Assembly (NCBI RefSeq): GCF_020544405.1
Contig: NZ_CP065410.1
Coordinates: 620,001-684,000, forward strand
Reading direction: 5' to 3'
Source of the DNA: Pseudomonas sp. IAC-BECa141
GTDB lineage: Bacteria; Pseudomonadota; Gammaproteobacteria; Pseudomonadales; Pseudomonadaceae
Length of the DNA: 64,000 nucleotides
How positions within the stretch are numbered: position 1 is the first letter of the stretch; every line of letters starts with the position of its first letter. The translations under genes were made by a program, and so were the position numbers. This document shows, piece by piece, positions 31,451 to 41,271 of the stretch. The notes under the pieces were generated by a model. It was not told the DNA's origin. It did no database searches and saw only the letters and a program-made list of their open reading frames with translations.

Positions 31451-32319
31451 GTGAAGTCGTACTCTCTGTTGAAAAACTGATGATGCATTTCGGTGGCATC
31501 AAGGCCTTGAGCGATGTCAGCCTGAAGGTCAAACGCAACTCGATCTTTGCCCTGATCGGCCCCAACGGCGCCGGCAAGACCACGGTATTCAACTGCCTGA
31601 CCGGCTTCTACAAGGCCTCCGGCGGCAAGATCGAACTCAACGTGCGCGGCCGGCAGACCAACGTAATCCAGCTGCTGGGCGAATCGTTCAAGCCGACCGA
31701 CTTCGTCTCACCGAAAAACTTCGCCAGTCGCCTGTACTACAAGATGTTCGGTGGCACCCATCTGGTGAACCGCGCGGGCCTGGCCCGGACGTTCCAGAAC
31801 ATTCGCCTGTTCAAGGAAATGTCGGTGCTGGAAAACCTGCTGGTGGCGCAGCACATGTGGGTCAACCGCAACATGCTGGCCGGCATCTTCAACACCAAGG
31901 GCTATCGCAAGGCTGAAAGCGACGCGCTGGACTGCGCGTTCTACTGGCTGGAAGTGGTGGATCTGGTGGACTGCGCCAACCGTCTGGCCGGTGAACTGTC
32001 CTACGGCCAGCAACGCCGTCTGGAAATCGCCCGGGCCATGTGCACGCGGCCGCAGATCATCTGCCTCGACGAACCGGCCGCCGGCCTCAACCCTCAGGAA
32101 ACCGAAGCGCTGAGCGCGATGATCCGGCTGCTGCGCGACGAGCACGATCTGACCGTGGTGCTGATCGAACACGACATGGGCATGGTAATGAGCATTTCCG
32201 ATCACATCGTGGTGCTGGACCACGGCATCGTCATCGCCGAGGGCGGTCCGGATGCCATTCGTAACGATCCGAAGGTGATCGCGGCCTACCTGGGCGCCGA
32301 CGAAGAGGAAGTCGTATGA
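31447..32319 (+). CDS. livG: Branched-chain amino-acid ABC transporter ATPase LivG
   Basis: 290-residue cytoplasmic ATPase. Walker A GPNGAGKTT, signature LSYGQQRRLEIARAM, Walker B IICLDEPAAGLNP and the switch His in LIEHDMGMVM are all intact. It is longer than average through an insertion around residues 60-100 (VIQLLGESFKPTDF), normal for pseudomonad LivG. Overlaps livM and livF starts, so tightly coupled. Confidence 0.95.
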   Translation: MSEVVLSVEKLMMHFGGIKALSDVSLKVKRNSIFALIGPNGAGKTTVFNCLTGFYKASGGKIELNVRGRQTNVIQLLGESFKPTDFVSPKNFASRLYYKMFGGTHLVNRAGLARTFQNIRLFKEMSVLENLLVAQHMWVNRNMLAGIFNTKGYRKAESDALDCAFYWLEVVDLVDCANRLAGELSYGQQRRLEIARAMCTRPQIICLDEPAAGLNPQETEALSAMIRLLRDEHDLTVVLIEHDMGMVMSISDHIVVLDHGIVIAEGGPDAIRNDPKVIAAYLGADEEEVV

Positions 32320-33032
32320 CGCAACCCATCCTCGAACTCAAGGATCTGGACGTGTTCTACGGCCCGATCCAGGCCCTCAAAGGCGTTTCGCTGCAGATCA
32401 ACGAAGGCGAAACCGTCAGCCTGATCGGCTCCAACGGTGCGGGCAAGTCGACGCTGTTGATGTCGATCTTCGGCCAGCCTCGCGCGGCGGGCGGTCAGAT
32501 CCTCTATCAGGGCGTGGACATTACCCACAAGTCATCGCACTACATCGCCTCCAACGGCATCGCGCAGTCGCCGGAAGGGCGGCGGGTGTTCCCCGACATG
32601 ACCGTCGAGGAAAACCTGCTGATGGGCACCATCCCGATCGGCGACAAGTACGCCAAGGAAGACATGCAGCGCATGTTCGAGCTGTTTCCGCGGCTCGAAG
32701 AACGCCGCAATCAACGCGCGATGACCATGTCCGGCGGCGAGCAGCAGATGCTTGCCATCGCCCGGGCGCTGATGAGCCGGCCCAAGCTGTTGCTGCTGGA
32801 TGAGCCGAGCCTGGGCCTGGCGCCGATCGTGGTGAAACAGATCTTCGCCACCCTGCGGGAACTGGCGAAAACCGGCATGACCATCTTCCTCGTCGAGCAG
32901 AACGCCAACCATGCGTTGAAACTGTCCGACCGGGCCTACGTGATGGTCAACGGCGAGATCCGCCTGACGGGCACCGGCAAGGAGCTGCTGGTGAACGAGG
33001 AGGTGCGTAACGCTTACCTCGGCGGTCACTGA
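32316..33032 (+). CDS. livF: Branched-chain amino-acid ABC transporter ATPase LivF
   Basis: 238-residue second ATPase of the transporter. Walker A GSNGAGKST, signature MSGGEQQMLAIARAL, Walker B LLLLDEPSLGLAP, switch His region FLVEQNANHALKL. Last gene of the operon; a strong 12-bp-stem terminator begins 9 bases after its stop. Confidence 0.95.
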   Translation: MTQPILELKDLDVFYGPIQALKGVSLQINEGETVSLIGSNGAGKSTLLMSIFGQPRAAGGQILYQGVDITHKSSHYIASNGIAQSPEGRRVFPDMTVEENLLMGTIPIGDKYAKEDMQRMFELFPRLEERRNQRAMTMSGGEQQMLAIARALMSRPKLLLLDEPSLGLAPIVVKQIFATLRELAKTGMTIFLVEQNANHALKLSDRAYVMVNGEIRLTGTGKELLVNEEVRNAYLGGH

Positions 33033-33040
33033 GTTGGTTA

Positions 33041-33075
33041 TTAGTCGCTGTAGGTCACTACAGCGACTAATTTTG
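33041..33075. terminator. Terminator after livF
   Basis: Perfect 12-bp inverted repeat TTAGTCGCTGTA / TACAGCGACTAA with a short loop, followed by TTTTGTTTT. It marks the boundary between the conserved liv operon and the AT-rich accessory island on the opposite strand. Confidence 0.85.
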
Positions 33076-33091
33076 TTTTCACCAAATTTCT

Positions 33092-34129
33092 CTACTGTAT
33101 ATTCGAGAACTCATGACTAGTGCGAGTAATTGTGAATTTTTCTGGCTGGCTAGGTGTAAGTAGTGAAGAGTTAAAGATCACGTAATTAACACCAGAGTCA
33201 AAAGAACTCTTGAATGCCAATCCGTCAAATTTCGCTTGTGATTTAATAAATTCGCATAAAAATTGAGTCGGGATATATTCTAAATTGCTGTTTTCTGGGC
33301 GTATTGGCTTAGAAAGGTCCAGCGATAGCGATTCTAAAAGGTTCAGAAAATTTAGAACTGCCGGGAGTTGGTGTTCTTCGAACGAAGCAGCCGAGCACAT
33401 CCGTCGCGGCGATGTAAGGTCTAGTATTAATAAGTCTTTCTGGGGGTGGAAGGTTGCTACGTAGACTTGGCTTGAGTTGCTGGGTCTTACTTCGTTGATG
33501 CATGTGTCTATGTTTTCTGCTAGATATAAATACGGGATCCCTCGAGGGTTCGCTCTACCGCCGGTCACCTTTTCCTCTGGTGGACAACTCATGTCGGTAT
33601 CAGAAAGTGCTGTATCTGATATTCGAGCTCTGTAAAATGTCTCTGCCCTGTATATTGGTGTTGTAAGTTGTTCTAATAGCTGAAAGAAAACATCGCTATC
33701 AGATACTTCTGAGGGAGGCTGAAATACAGATGAGTAGATCGTGTTTTTTGGAAAGAAGCGATTTCGATGTTTCAGCTCTACTTTAAATTCCTCCCATTGT
33801 CGAGTGTGATCCCCTAAGTCAAATTCAAACTCAAAACGCTTTTCGCCAATGCCGGGCTCAGCGAATATTTCATCCAATAACGCTTCAGGATCTCTGACGT
33901 TTGGGGAGGTTATGCAGTATATAGATGAAATTATTTCTGAAAATTTTATTCCGGTGGGGCTCTCTGTTAAGCCATAGGTGAACAGCTCCATCTTATTCTT
34001 AAGTTCAGACGGTAAAGCACATGCGACTCTATTCGAGCCGCAGTGCCCGCAGCGAGCAATAGTCGAATTTGAGTTTATCTTTTCAATTATCGCTGTGTCG
34101 TAAAAGCAGGCGGTGCAGCAAAATGCCAT
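33092..34129 (-). CDS. RES-domain protein with zinc ribbon (putative NAD+ phosphorylase)
   Basis: 345 residues. The N-terminus has four cysteines in CxxC-like pairs (C5/C8 and C27/C30), a probable zinc ribbon. The middle (about 40-150) is an unassigned helical domain. The RES domain occupies about 155-325: YRAR (Arg167), GRANPRGIPYLYLA, CINEVRP (Glu213) and the diagnostic YIPTQFLCEF...FDGLAFKSS (Ser309). RES enzymes known from toxin-antitoxin pairs destroy NAD+ by phosphorolysis. No Xre antitoxin is adjacent; instead it follows sce7725- and sce7726-family genes by 4 bases and is AT-rich like them. Activity is inferred from conserved residues. Confidence 0.8.
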   Translation of the reverse strand: MAFCCTACFYDTAIIEKINSNSTIARCGHCGSNRVACALPSELKNKMELFTYGLTESPTGIKFSEIISSIYCITSPNVRDPEALLDEIFAEPGIGEKRFEFEFDLGDHTRQWEEFKVELKHRNRFFPKNTIYSSVFQPPSEVSDSDVFFQLLEQLTTPIYRAETFYRARISDTALSDTDMSCPPEEKVTGGRANPRGIPYLYLAENIDTCINEVRPSNSSQVYVATFHPQKDLLILDLTSPRRMCSAASFEEHQLPAVLNFLNLLESLSLDLSKPIRPENSNLEYIPTQFLCEFIKSQAKFDGLAFKSSFDSGVNYVIFNSSLLTPSQPEKFTITRTSHEFSNIQ

Positions 34130-34133
34130 AACA

Positions 34134-35042
34134 TCACTCCTTGATGTAGTCGCAAATCGTTTCTATGTGATGTTTTAAAGAAAGTTTTTTGACTTGGCCT
34201 AAACCGGGGAATGGTTTTTCGTGCAGCTCAAAAAAACCTTGTAGTCCAGTTGAGTGGTAGTAGATGCCCATATTTGATCTTGCGGATTGAACTAGTTTGT
34301 CGAGCGCATCTTTAAACTTACCGCCAGGGTTCGTTGGGGACTCGTCGTTGTAGGATGAAAAGTGATTGACGTACATCGCGTCGAATTCTTCTGTGTCTAT
34401 ATAGCTTAGATGTATTGTCACTACATAGGCAGGCCCCCCCGACTCACTGTACTCCTCACTCGAAATCGTGAAGTCTCCGAAACCGACCACATTGCCTGTT
34501 TTCTTATATTCCGTGTGCAGGTTTGAGAAGAAAGACCTGTCACCATAATCAGCATTTCTGGTTTGTTTATTAAACGAATTTCGATATAGAACAACGTTTT
34601 TCATCAAAGCAATAGCGCCAGGAACTACTTTATCCTGGTTTGCGAAAATTATCTTTGCATTTTTTGTACGTTCTATTAACTGGCGATCCATTCCGTTTTC
34701 TATGAAAACGGCATAGTCAGTATCCATGTAGCTGATTTGATCCAAAATTGGATCGCTTCCGCTAATGATTTTAAAGCAGGGCATATACTCATTGTTCTCC
34801 GGACCATCAAGCTCTTGCTGGATTAGAACTTTGGTCTTGGAGAAGTCCCCCAGGGAAGGGTTGACTATTACTATCGGTACTATCCCTTTCTCATTTAACA
34901 CGCCAATTGTAGTGGTTAGGGGTTTGAGATTAGCTCGTACGGGTTCAATGAGTGGGGTTATGAGCTCCGGAGAAAGCACGGCTGAGAGTTCTCGGAGAGC
35001 AATTAGTTCAAATTGCTTGCTTCTAAGTATTGGGTAGTACAT
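34134..35042 (-). CDS. sce7725 family protein
   Basis: 302-residue protein starting MYYPILRSKQFELIALREL, which matches my memory of the sce7725 family, related to the phage T4 beta-protein type. Features: an early TPLIEPVRANL segment, IVPIVIVNP, and a C-terminal half with GFGDFTISSEEY and YYHSTGLQGFFELHEKPFPGLGQVKKL. TIM-barrel-like alternation of strands and helices is likely. Function unknown; the family is regularly found beside sce7726 proteins. Lies between sce7726 (43-base gap) and the RES gene (4-base gap). Low GC marks it as acquired. Confidence 0.72.
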   Translation of the reverse strand: MYYPILRSKQFELIALRELSAVLSPELITPLIEPVRANLKPLTTTIGVLNEKGIVPIVIVNPSLGDFSKTKVLIQQELDGPENNEYMPCFKIISGSDPILDQISYMDTDYAVFIENGMDRQLIERTKNAKIIFANQDKVVPGAIALMKNVVLYRNSFNKQTRNADYGDRSFFSNLHTEYKKTGNVVGFGDFTISSEEYSESGGPAYVVTIHLSYIDTEEFDAMYVNHFSSYNDESPTNPGGKFKDALDKLVQSARSNMGIYYHSTGLQGFFELHEKPFPGLGQVKKLSLKHHIETICDYIKE

Positions 35043-35085
35043 AAAGCATCCTTACTTATGTTTTGTTTGAGGTTTTCTAATAAAG

Positions 35086-35888
35086 CTATTTTTTGGTTTT
35101 TGAGAATTTGTAACTTATGCCGGCTGTCAAAAGAGCGCGTGGAAGATTGTTTATGAAGTTGTTTTCAATGGAGCGGCTTTTTTTAATTACTTTGCAGAAA
35201 AAATTTCGAACACGAACAGGTGGTGCCTGCCTCAGTAGCTTTTCGCAAGTATCAAATATTTCCGTATTCGAGCAGTTTGGGATAGAACCATAGATTAGCT
35301 TTACAATTTCCGTGTACTCACCAACCCTTAGTGAACGGATCAGTGTGGGTACATCAATTTCGTTTTCATTTGACTTAGCTTCTCTGATTTGGCTAAGAGA
35401 GTTTCTTTTTGTCAATAGGATTATTCCTATTTCGGGACTTACTTTTTCTCGATATGCTCAATGTGGTTTTCTGATGTGACAATGTAGACTTTGTCAAAGA
35501 GTTTTTGGTAGTTGTGAAGTTGGTTGTCTAAGCGATCTAAGTTGTCGTATTCGGATTTTATCTCGTAGCAGGTTGAGCTTCCGTTAACGATCACACAGTC
35601 TGCCTTGCTTTTCCCTACCCTGAATTCTGATATTGCGGTTGCAGTATTCGTCGAGTGTCGGCCAAGTAATATTTTTTCGGTTACAGTGTTCTTGAAAAAA
35701 TACTCTCCGCGATAATTTCGAGAAAGATCTTTGTAGCAGACCTCATAAACTTCTTGGGGGGTGTATGGGTTGCTCAGATTTGATTGATAGTTAGTTGCAA
35801 CTTTTTTGAGGAATGTAAAGTCGCCATTGCATATTTCTAAAATCCGCTTACTGGAGAATAGTTTAGAAATTTCTTTATGAGTCAGCAT
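35086..35888 (-). CDS. sce7726 family protein, PD-(D/E)XK nuclease-like (apparent frameshift)
   Basis: Reads as 149 residues (35888 to 35439) and then continues in the -1 frame to 35086. Adding one base to the T-run at 35443-35447 (A-run on the coding strand) yields one protein of 267 residues, the size I expect for the family. The first part carries a nuclease-like triad: Glu88 (SEFRVGKSK), Asp97 (KADCVIVNG) and Glu109-x-Lys111 (CYEIKSEYD), as in PD-(D/E)XK enzymes. The slippery G-AAA-AAG at the break could also support programmed -1 frameshifting. First gene of the AT-rich minus-strand set with sce7725 and RES. Confidence 0.7.
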
Positions 35889-37485
<1,597 letters not shown>

Positions 37486-37528
37486 ACCGGATAACGACCT
37501 GTCGCCAGCACAGCTGGCGATTTATCCG

Positions 37529-38662
37529 TCAGCGGAGATATTCCGCCAGACCGGCATAGCAGGTCGCCAAGTGATACGGCGTGGTCGACGGCATGTCCTT
37601 GCGGCTGACCTCGCCTCGCTCGTCGCGGCATTCATGCCAGCCACCGGTATGCAGGAAGCGCTGCTGCAACGCCTGCAATTGGCGCAGCACCGCGCTTTCA
37701 CTGTCCGGGCGTAATGTCAGGGCGCGCAGGTATTCGGCCTGGGCCCAGATACGTTGGGTCGAATCTTTTGGCCGCCCGTCCATATTCAGATCAAGCATGG
37801 CCCGCACCGCGCCGGACGATTGCACCACGCCGTACTGCTCGGTGAAGGCAAAGGCCCGGTCCAGCGCGGCATGCAGTTTCGAGCTGCGCAGCAGGGGCGA
37901 GGACTCCAGCAGGAAATACCACTCGAACTGATGGCCAGGCTCATACCAGTTATCCACAGCTCCCAGCGGTTTTTCCATCAGCACACCGGCTTGCGGATCA
38001 ACGAAGTGCTTGTGCATGGCTGTGCATAACTCGCTCAGCGCTTGCTTGACCTTCGCGTCTTCGCGCACAGCCAGCGTGGCCAGGAACGCCTCGGCCAGGT
38101 GCATCAGCGGGTTTTGCAGCGGGCCGGTTTCCAGTGTGATCCAGTCGCGGTCCAGGCAGGCTTCGTAAAGGCCATCACCAGTGGCGAAACGCCGGCCGAT
38201 GACTTCCAGCGCGGCGTTGAGCGTGGATTCCACCAACGGCTCGCGAGACTTGTCCCAATAGTGGGCGCAAGCGAACAGGATGAAGGCGTGGGTGTAGAGA
38301 TCCTTGCGCTGATCCAGCGGTTTGCCCTGCGGATCAATGCTGTAGAACCAGCCGCCGTGTTCGGCATCGTGGAAGTGTCGTTGCAGGGAGCGGAACAGCG
38401 CAGCCGCGCGGACTTCGGCGTTATCCACAACCCCGATCAGGCTGGAAAACAGATACAGCTGCCGTGCGCAGGCCATGGCCCGATAGCGCTGCGGTGGCAG
38501 CGGCTGGTGCGCGGCGTCCAACGCCTCGTAGGGCAGCGCCATGTCGGCGTTCCAGCCCGGTCCTTGCCAGAGGGGCACGATCACGTCCAGAAAGTGCTGT
38601 TGCACTTCACCGAACAGGGCGGTCAATTCAGGCAGGGAGGTGGAGCGGGAAGCGTGGGGCAT
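37529..38662 (-). CDS. AGE family epimerase/isomerase
   Basis: 377-residue protein of the N-acylglucosamine 2-epimerase family, an (alpha/alpha)6 barrel acting on sugars such as mannose or N-acetylglucosamine. Family segments: GGWFYSIDPQGKPLDQRKDLYTHAF (first Gly-rich loop and a catalytic-type His), NPLMHLAEAFLA and WYEPGHQFEWYFLL (catalytic-type His). Convergent with the SDR gene. The specific reaction cannot be told from sequence alone. Confidence 0.85.
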   Translation of the reverse strand: MPHASRSTSLPELTALFGEVQQHFLDVIVPLWQGPGWNADMALPYEALDAAHQPLPPQRYRAMACARQLYLFSSLIGVVDNAEVRAAALFRSLQRHFHDAEHGGWFYSIDPQGKPLDQRKDLYTHAFILFACAHYWDKSREPLVESTLNAALEVIGRRFATGDGLYEACLDRDWITLETGPLQNPLMHLAEAFLATLAVREDAKVKQALSELCTAMHKHFVDPQAGVLMEKPLGAVDNWYEPGHQFEWYFLLESSPLLRSSKLHAALDRAFAFTEQYGVVQSSGAVRAMLDLNMDGRPKDSTQRIWAQAEYLRALTLRPDSESAVLRQLQALQQRFLHTGGWHECRDERGEVSRKDMPSTTPYHLATCYAGLAEYLR

Positions 38663-38741
38663 GGGCGGACGTCGTCACGGCAGGGGCGATTGCGCGACAT
38701 GGTAGCAGAGCAACGGCGTGATGAGACGCGGTGTCTGTCAG

Positions 38742-38779
38742 TCCGTCTTCGTCGGATCGCCGCCCGGACCAAGCTCGCT
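38742..38779 (-). repeat. Left part of REP interrupted by IS110
   Basis: Reads CGTCTTCGTCGGATCGCC GCCCGGACCAAGCTCGCT, the variant REP also seen (inverted) at 29009-29045. It stops at ...AAGCTCGCT instead of continuing CCCACA; the missing part, CCCACA, resumes at 39957. Confidence 0.75.
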
Positions 38780-38794
38780 TGTATGCTGGTACTT

Positions 38795-38941
38795 GAAGGG
38801 AGGAGGAGGGACAAGGCTCGATTCTGACTGTTGGCGCAGTACAGATCCGTGGGAGATTTCGCCCCTCCTCCTTTCACCCAAGCGCCGATAAAGAATGCAT
38901 CTGGCTAGACCGACGATAGGAACAAGCCTGCGCCTCTGGGT
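38795..38941 (+). ncRNA. Candidate IS110 bridge RNA in left end
   Basis: Two stem-loops are readable. Target loop: stem AGGAGGAGGG / CCCTCCTCCT (38801-38810 with 38863-38872); the loop contains GCTCG (38816-38820), identical to the left target flank, and GTGGGAG (38849-38855), the exact complement of CT-CCCAC, the core plus right target flank. Donor loop: stems ACCCA/TGGGT (38876-38880, 38937-38941) and GCGC/GCGC; the loop contains AGAAT (38892-38896), as in the right IS end before CT, and ACAAG (38922-38926), complement of CT-TGT at the left IS end. This is the guide layout described for IS621-type bridge RNAs. Exact ends are unknown. Confidence 0.6.
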
Positions 38942-38983
38942 GAGCCCTTCAAGTGCTCAAAACCATATCTCGGGGGGTGTTCA

Positions 38984-39931
38984 ATGGCAATGTCGGTTTC
39001 TGTTTCCAAGCCAATCGTGGGCGTGGATGTCGCCAAAGATGAGCTGGTGATCTACCAGACCGAACTGGATCTGCTGGAGACGCTTCCCAATAACAAGCCA
39101 GCCATCAAGAAATGGCTGAAAACCTTGCCGGCACCGGTCGACATAGCAATTGAGTCGACCAATATCTATCACTTGGAATTCGCCGATCTGGCCCATGATG
39201 CCGGCTGCACGATTTACATGGTCGGTGGCTATGAACTAAGCCACTACCGCAAAGGTGTGAAGGTTCGCGCCAAAACCGACGCGCTGGATGCAAAGCTGCT
39301 CGCCCGTTATCTGAAAAACGAATATGAAGAGCTTCACCCATGGACTCCACCATCGCCGCTGTATCGTCAGCTCTTGAGCCTTTTCCGCCGGCGCGCCGCG
39401 CTGGTTCAGGCACGAGTTGGCCTGGTACAGAGCTGGGCAAATGAGCCGCTGCTCAAAGCCGCTTTTGCCGAGCAAATAGCCTCAATGCAGAGGCTTGAAG
39501 TGCTGGTCGAGAAGATGATCAACGACCTCCTTAAAGAGGCCGGTTTACTTGTCCATCTAAGGCGCTGCATGAAAGTTGAAGGCATAGGCTTTTTGACTGG
39601 AGCTCGCCTGATCGCGGCGTTTCAACGGGGCGAGTTTAAAAACGCTGACGCATTCATCGCTTTTTTGGGGATGGATTTACGGGTTTCACAGTCGGGGCAG
39701 AAGGACGGTCGTCGCAGTCTGACAAAACGAGGTGATCCGGAGGCGCGCCGACTTTTGCACAATGCAGCCATGTCGGCCAGCCGAACAGCGACCTGGAAAG
39801 GTTTTTATGAAGAGCAACGAGCTAAAGGGTTCAGCACCACTCAGGCACTGGTGATTCTGGCCCGTAAACTTGCTCGGGTCGTATTCGCACTACTAAAGGG
39901 GCAGAGCGAATACCAGCCGAAAGCAAGTTGA
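38984..39931 (+). CDS. IS110 family transposase (serine/DEDD recombinase)
   Basis: 315 residues. The N-terminal RuvC-like DEDD domain shows Asp15 (VGVDVAKDEL), Glu57 (IAIESTN), Asp99 and Asp102 (KTDALDAKLLARYL). The C-terminal Tnp_20 domain begins near KVEGIGFLTGARLIAAF and carries the SQSGQKDGRR motif (Ser235/Ser237, the likely catalytic serine region) and KRGDPEARRLLHNAA. No frameshift, so probably functional. An alternative start at 38990 is equally possible. The gene sits downstream of the non-coding left end, the arrangement of the IS110 rather than the IS1111 group. Confidence 0.93.
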   Translation: MAMSVSVSKPIVGVDVAKDELVIYQTELDLLETLPNNKPAIKKWLKTLPAPVDIAIESTNIYHLEFADLAHDAGCTIYMVGGYELSHYRKGVKVRAKTDALDAKLLARYLKNEYEELHPWTPPSPLYRQLLSLFRRRAALVQARVGLVQSWANEPLLKAAFAEQIASMQRLEVLVEKMINDLLKEAGLLVHLRRCMKVEGIGFLTGARLIAAFQRGEFKNADAFIAFLGMDLRVSQSGQKDGRRSLTKRGDPEARRLLHNAAMSASRTATWKGFYEEQRAKGFSTTQALVILARKLARVVFALLKGQSEYQPKAS

Positions 39932-39956
39932 GGGTTTCCCCTAAACCATAGAATCT

Positions 39957-40017
39957 CCCACATTGGTTTTGCAGCGTTTACAAACCTTGTGGGAGCGAGC
40001 TTGCTCGCGAAGAGGCC
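39957..40017. repeat. Right part of interrupted REP plus partner REP
   Basis: CCCACATTGG (39957-39966) completes the REP broken by the IS. The inverted partner unit is at 39988-40017 (TGTGGGAGCGAGCTTGCTCG). Together with 38742-38779 they made a normal REP doublet before insertion. Confidence 0.8.
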
Positions 40018-40034
40018 TGATCAGGCGATAGAAA

Positions 40035-40607
40035 TCAGCCGGCCAGCAACCACGCGCCGGTCACCGCCGAAGCCGCTCCGGCCAGTCGAACCAGCGGCGC
40101 GGCAGCCTGAGGTAGAAACCGAACCACCGCATAACCCGCCGCATGCAGGGCAGCCGTTGCGACCACGAAACCTGCGGCATAGGCCCATGGGCTCGACATG
40201 TCCGGCAGCTCCAGGCCATGGGCCACGCCATGGAACAGCGCAAACAGCGCCGTCGCCGCTACCGCCATCACCAGCGGCGGACGCACCGCCAGTGCCACCG
40301 CCAGGCCCAACGCCAGCACCGACGCGGCAATCCCGCTTTCCAGCGCCGGCAACTCCAGCCCTTCAAATCCGAGCAGGCCGCCGATCAGCATGGTACCGAC
40401 GAAGGTGCACGGCAGCGCCCAGCGCGCGGCGCCTTGTTGCTGCGCCGCCCACAGACCGACCGCCACCATCGCCAGCAAATGGTCGAGGCCGCCGATCGGG
40501 TGGCTGATGCCGGCCACCAGGCCAGAGTCGCCGTGACCGGGGTGGGCGAAGGCCAGGGCCGGTGTCAGCAGCAGTGCGACGGCGCCGAGAATGCGTTTGA
40601 GTGTCAT
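40035..40607 (-). CDS. ureJ: HupE/UreJ family membrane protein
   Basis: 190-residue membrane protein with a cleavable or anchor N-terminus (MTLKRILGAVALLLTPALAF) followed by AHPGHGDSG, the His-containing HupE signature (HPxxxxD), and about six membrane segments including GGLDHLLAMVAVGLWA. HupE/UreJ proteins are nickel (or cobalt) permeases serving urease or hydrogenase. Here it follows ureG by 27 bases in the ureE-F-G-J order, so nickel supply to urease is the likely role. Confidence 0.88.
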   Translation of the reverse strand: MTLKRILGAVALLLTPALAFAHPGHGDSGLVAGISHPIGGLDHLLAMVAVGLWAAQQQGAARWALPCTFVGTMLIGGLLGFEGLELPALESGIAASVLALGLAVALAVRPPLVMAVAATALFALFHGVAHGLELPDMSSPWAYAAGFVVATAALHAAGYAVVRFLPQAAAPLVRLAGAASAVTGAWLLAG

Positions 40608-40634
40608 GGATAAGCTTCCTTGTTGATCAGTGAA

Positions 40635-41249
40635 TCAGGCTGCGGTCAGCAGGCCCTGGCGTTCGATGAAGGCGATGATGTCTTCCAGGCCCTGACCGGT
40701 TTTCTGGTTGCTGAACACGAACGGCTTGCCGTTGCGCATGCGTTGGGTGTCGCTGTTCATCATCTCCAGCGAGGCGCCGACCAGCGGCGCGAGGTCGATC
40801 TTGTTGATCACCAGCAGGTCGGATTTGCAAATGCCGGGCCCGCCCTTGCGCGGCAGCTTGTCGCCGGCCGACACGTCGATCACGTAGATGGTCAGGTCGG
40901 ACAGTTCCGGGCTGAAGGTCGCGGAAAGGTTGTCGCCACCGGACTCCACCAGAATCAGGTCCAGCCCCGGAAAACGCCGGTTCAGTTGATCCACCGCCTC
41001 GAGGTTGATCGAGGCGTCTTCGCGGATCGCGGTGTGCGGGCAGCCGCCGGTTTCAACGCCGATGATCCGCTCCGGTGCCAGCGCTTCGTTGCGCACCAGG
41101 AAGTCGGCGTCTTCGCGGGTGTAGATGTCGTTGGTGACCACCGCCAGGTTGTAGCGCTCGCGCAGGGCCAGGCACAGGGCCAGGGTCAATGCGGTCTTGC
41201 CGGAACCGACCGGGCCACCGATGCCGACGCGCAGGGGTTGTGTGTTCAT
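40635..41249 (-). CDS. ureG: Urease accessory GTPase UreG
   Basis: 204-residue SIMIBI GTPase that delivers nickel to the urease apoenzyme with UreDF. P-loop [11 protein letters not shown] at about residues 10-20, nickel-binding CPH in [15 protein letters not shown], switch region [13 protein letters not shown], and base-recognition NKID. Start at [12 protein letters not shown] gives the usual UreG length; upstream in-frame codons are not family-like. Confidence 0.97.
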   Translation of the reverse strand: MNTQPLRVGIGGPVGSGKTALTLALCLALRERYNLAVVTNDIYTREDADFLVRNEALAPERIIGVETGGCPHTAIREDASINLEAVDQLNRRFPGLDLILVESGGDNLSATFSPELSDLTIYVIDVSAGDKLPRKGGPGICKSDLLVINKIDLAPLVGASLEMMNSDTQRMRNGKPFVFSNQKTGQGLEDIIAFIERQGLLTAA

Positions 41250-41271
41250 GTGATTCTCCAGATAAAAGGCC

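Larger units (their letters stand above)
38780..39956 (+). mobile_element. Complete IS110-family insertion sequence
   Basis: 1,177 bases including one copy of the CT core. The left junction is ...GCTCGCT|TGTATGCTGG and the right junction ...CATAGAATCT|CCCACATTGG. CT occurs at both junctions (38778-38779 and 39955-39956), and removal of the element rebuilds an intact REP (AAGCTCGCTCCCACA). No terminal inverted repeats, as expected for IS110. Contents: 204 bases of non-coding left end with bridge-RNA-like structure, a transposase gene, and a 25-base right end. Confidence 0.8.

Noticed and set aside
27841..33032. Urea (urt) ABC transporter instead of branched-chain amino-acid transporter, given nearby ure genes
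   Set aside because: The 377-residue binding protein resembles LivJ/BraC, not the longer UrtA, and the order livJ-H-M-G-F is typical; ureEFG are 8 kb away on the other strand.
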